The position numbers and the translations under genes were made by a program. From Thermoproteus uzoniensis 768-20 (GTDB taxonomy: Archaea > Thermoproteota > Thermoprotei > Thermoproteales > Thermoproteaceae), in contig NC_015315.1 of assembly GCF_000193375.1 (NCBI RefSeq), positions 1 through 64,000 on the forward strand: 64,000 nt of DNA, read 5' to 3'. Numbering within the stretch: position 1 is the stretch's first letter; each line of letters starts with the position of its first letter. Positions 61,479 to 64,000 of this stretch are shown in pieces. The notes under the pieces are model-generated. The model saw only the letters and a program-made list of their open reading frames with translations. It did no database searches and was not told where the DNA came from.

Positions 61479-62372
61479 CTAGAGGGCGCTCCTCAGAGCC
61501 TCCCTGACCTTCGGCCCGTATTCGTCCCAACGCTCCAGCGCCTTCTTCAAGAGGGCGGAGAACTCGGCGTCGCCGGTCAACGTAGAGACGGCGTCGGAGA
61601 TGACGGCGGGGTCCAGATATATCATCTTGACCGTCATGCCGCCGTCTATGGTGAAATTGACGCCGGTTATCCACGAGGCCTCGTCGGAGGCGAGAAACGC
61701 CACGAGGCTCGCCACGTCCATGGGGTCGCCCACCCTCCCCGCCGGATGTTGTCCGTGGTCTAGCCTGTTCAGGGACGGCTCTCTGGGAGGTATCTGCCAG
61801 GCGCTGGTGTCTATCCACCCCGGCGAAACCGCCACGACCCTTATCCTGTACTTGGCCAGCGTGATCGCCAACGAGTGGGTCAAGGCGATCAGCCCGCCCT
61901 TCGAGGCTGAGTAGGGCGCCGTGTTGGGCTCGGACTGGAAGGCGCGGGTCGACGCTATGTTGACTATGACGCCTCCGCCCCTCCTCGCCATTATCCTCGC
62001 CGCGTATTTGGAGCATAGGTAGGGCCCAGTGAGGTTCGTGTCGATGACCCTATACCAGTCCTCCAGAGTCTCCTCGAAGAAGTCCTTGAAGTTGCCCACC
62101 CCCGCGTTGTTGACCAGAATATCGACGCCTCCGTACCTCCCTTCGACCGCCTCGAAGAGGCGCGCCACGTCCCGCTCCTCCGCCACGTCTCCGTGGACGA
62201 AGAGGGCGTCGACGCCCCGGTCCTTGAGCCACCTCTCCCTATACTCTCCGCCCTCCCTATCCACGTCGAAGAGGACCACCCTGGCGCCCTCCACGCCGAG
62301 CTTGTAGGCGATGGCGGCCCCGATGCCCCTCGCGCCGCCCGTGACGACGGCTATTTTCCCTCGAAGCCTCAT
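61479..62372 (-). CDS. Short-chain dehydrogenase/reductase
   Basis: About 297 residues. VVTGGARGIGAAIAYKLG is the NAD(P) loop, FDVDREGGEY the cofactor-choice position (aspartate favours NAD), LVNNAGVGNF the NNAG motif, and VNIASTRAF with APYSASKGG the catalytic Ser-Tyr-Lys. The first 250 residues are ordinary SDR; the last 45 (DAVSTLTGDAEFSALLKKAL) are a helical extension. Start: the second ATG at 62372 (MRLRGKIAV). It is divergent from the membrane protein gene at 62396. Confidence 0.87.
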   Translation of the reverse strand: MRLRGKIAVVTGGARGIGAAIAYKLGVEGARVVLFDVDREGGEYRERWLKDRGVDALFVHGDVAEERDVARLFEAVEGRYGGVDILVNNAGVGNFKDFFEETLEDWYRVIDTNLTGPYLCSKYAARIMARRGGGVIVNIASTRAFQSEPNTAPYSASKGGLIALTHSLAITLAKYRIRVVAVSPGWIDTSAWQIPPREPSLNRLDHGQHPAGRVGDPMDVASLVAFLASDEASWITGVNFTIDGGMTVKMIYLDPAVISDAVSTLTGDAEFSALLKKALERWDEYGPKVREALRSAL

Positions 62373-62395
62373 ATACAAAAACCCGTCATATAATT

Positions 62396-63074
62396 ATGAT
62401 ACCTCCGCTGTCCGTCGTAGAGCTCCTGCGGTTGCTGAGGCATACGCCCCTCTGGCTCTTCTTCGCGACGCTCGCCATACAGAGCGTGCCCTTCAACCCC
62501 ATCCCCAACCTCTTGCCCATCGCCGCCTACGTGGCGAGGAACGTCGGAGATCCGCTGGGCCTGTCCTTGTCAGTTCTGTTATCCGCCGCGGGGGCCGTGT
62601 TGGGGAAGCTCGTCGTGTTGAAGTTCGGGGATTGGCTGAAGGCCCTTATGCCGCGGAGGAGCAGAGAGGCGTTCAAGAAGTTGCTGGAGATGGTGCCCGA
62701 CGATAAGCTGGACCTAGCCGTCTTCGCAATTGCGGCATCTCCGTTGCCCGACGACGAGGTCTACCTACTCCTTAGGGCAGGCGACTACAGCGCGAGGAGG
62801 CTATTGGGCGTCCTCGTGCCTGCGAAGCTCGTGTGGGCGACGGCACACGTAGCCTACGCGCTGGCGGTGTATAGGGCCGTCAAGTTTGTGGCCGGAGACG
62901 CCGCTTTCTGGATCTACGCGCTCTCCGTATCAGCGCTGACGCTCGCCCTGACCTTGATCGCGTATCGCCTAGACTGGGCCGCCGCGCTGGACGCGTATAA
63001 GGCCGGCGGAGTCAAGCCGGCGGTCGCGGTGATCTTGCGGAGCGCCTTCCCGCTACGGCGCGCCAAGCCTAAGC

Positions 63075-63079
<5 letters not shown>
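62396..63079 (+). CDS. Membrane protein, VTT/DedA-like
   Basis: 227 residues with about five or six hydrophobic segments. SVPFNPIPNLLPIAAYVARN and LLSAAGAVLGKLVVLKFGDWL resemble the first helices and glycine-rich loop of VTT/DedA-type proteins, and AASPLPDDEVYLLLRAGDYS fits their second re-entrant loop. Family call is tentative. It has only a short promoter region shared with the SDR gene, starting ATG at 62396. Confidence 0.55.
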
Positions 63080-63556
<477 letters not shown>

Positions 63557-63648
63557 GCCCCCTGGAGGAGGCCGCGTCACGGAGGCGGACGCCGCCCCTC
63601 GGGGCCTCACGCCGGGGGCCTGAAGAGATGTGGGCCTCTCTATTTATA

Positions 63649-64000
63649 TCATTCCAGATACACCCCGGCCCTCAACGGCAACGCGGAGCGCTTCTTCCCG
63701 CCTAGATCCGGCGCCTTCTCGTCGTCGGCTCTATACACAGCTATCTCCAAGCCGGTCTCTCTGGACAGGAAAGTCCTCAGCTCGGCCAGCGCCGAGTATT
63801 CGTCGAAGTCGTCGACCTCGGCAATCAACGCCTTGAAGTCGTCGTCGAGTTGCCTAGCCACGTCGAGGAGCCTCTTGGCTACCTCGCCGGGGACACCCGC
63901 CGATATGAGCTCTCTGACGTCCCTCGCCTTGACCGCCGCCTTGACCCAGGCGAAGTTGTTGTTGACGTATATCACGGCGCGTTTGGCCCCCTTCCTCAGC
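63649..64000 (-). CDS. leuS: Leucyl-tRNA synthetase, C-terminal part (cut by window edge)
   Basis: The frame is open to the window end and continues upstream of the visible part (codons for LRKGAKRAVIYVNNNFAWVK). The end KRSALPLRAGVYLE matches the closing A-L-P-x-R/K-P-A/G-I/V-Y-V/I-E of archaeal-type leucyl-tRNA synthetases, and ISAGVPGEVAKRLLDVARQL fits their C-terminal tRNA-binding domain. A GTG at 63975 is internal, not a start. Only about 117 residues are visible. Confidence 0.7.
   Translation of the reverse strand, partial: LRKGAKRAVIYVNNNFAWVKAAVKARDVRELISAGVPGEVAKRLLDVARQLDDDFKALIAEVDDFDEYSALAELRTFLSRETGLEIAVYRADDEKAPDLGGKKRSALPLRAGVYLE

Overview
The window reads as the chromosome of a hyperthermophilic crenarchaeon of the Thermoproteales (Thermoproteus/Pyrobaculum-like). 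Supporting signs are the very GC-rich, densely packed genes, leaderless starts (often GTG) about 25 bases after a TTTAAA/TATAAA box, several intact PaREP-type repeat-family genes, HEPN-MNT and VapBC pairs, and a tRNA-Arg interrupted by two short introns at non-canonical positions. The genus is inference; no rRNA is present.

Layout. 0.6-1.3 kb: an intact HEPN/nucleotidyltransferase pair. 1.5-5 kb: APS kinase (cysC) with two alkaline-phosphatase-superfamily enzymes. 5-24 kb: a surface-glycan island of GT2 and GT4 glycosyltransferases, an FkbM methyltransferase and a polytopic membrane protein. It contains an A+T-rich block (about 8.6-13.4 kb) and many decayed genes: a sulfatase-like gene in two separated remnants, a frameshifted GT4, a truncated epimerase, and a duplicated then decayed stretch. 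23.6-31.7 kb: a tightly overlapped MoxR/DUF58/DUF4129/DUF4350/DUF1616 membrane operon and a Wzx-like flippase. 31.7-39.5 kb: PaREP genes, an MBL hydrolase, an APC permease, a second HEPN-MNT pair and a broken VapBC. 39.7-44.6 kb: a sugar-type ABC transporter operon ending in an MBL hydrolase. 44.7-53 kb: a respiratory molybdoenzyme operon (NrfD, Tat-exported catalytic subunit, NrfC-like ferredoxin, TorD chaperone, multi-cluster Fe-S protein) headed by a winged-helix regulator. 53-58 kb: MBL hydrolase, an intact VapBC, a GH116-type glucosidase and a PaREP gene. 58-64 kb: the intron-containing tRNA, a tiny Glu/Trp-rich peptide sharing a TATA box with a divergent gene, a TnpB-like protein with an altered RuvC-II site, a KaiC-like ATPase, a radical SAM protein, an SDR, a membrane protein, a third intact PaREP gene and the C-terminus of leucyl-tRNA synthetase.

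How the genes fit together (inference). The glycosyltransferases, FkbM methyltransferase, flippase, APS kinase and phosphatase-superfamily enzymes could together build and decorate an S-layer or lipid-linked glycan, possibly sulfated. The molybdoenzyme operon would send quinol electrons to an exported oxyanion or sulfur acceptor. The ABC transporter and the GH116 enzyme suggest saccharide uptake and breakdown.

The best candidates for something undescribed are the diverged, probably nuclease-dead TnpB-like protein at 59.0-59.7 kb; the single TATA box apparently serving two leaderless genes at 58.4 kb, one encoding a 27-residue E/W-rich peptide; the DUF1616 protein apparently split into two genes on either side of the MoxR operon; and the doubly interrupted tRNA-Arg.
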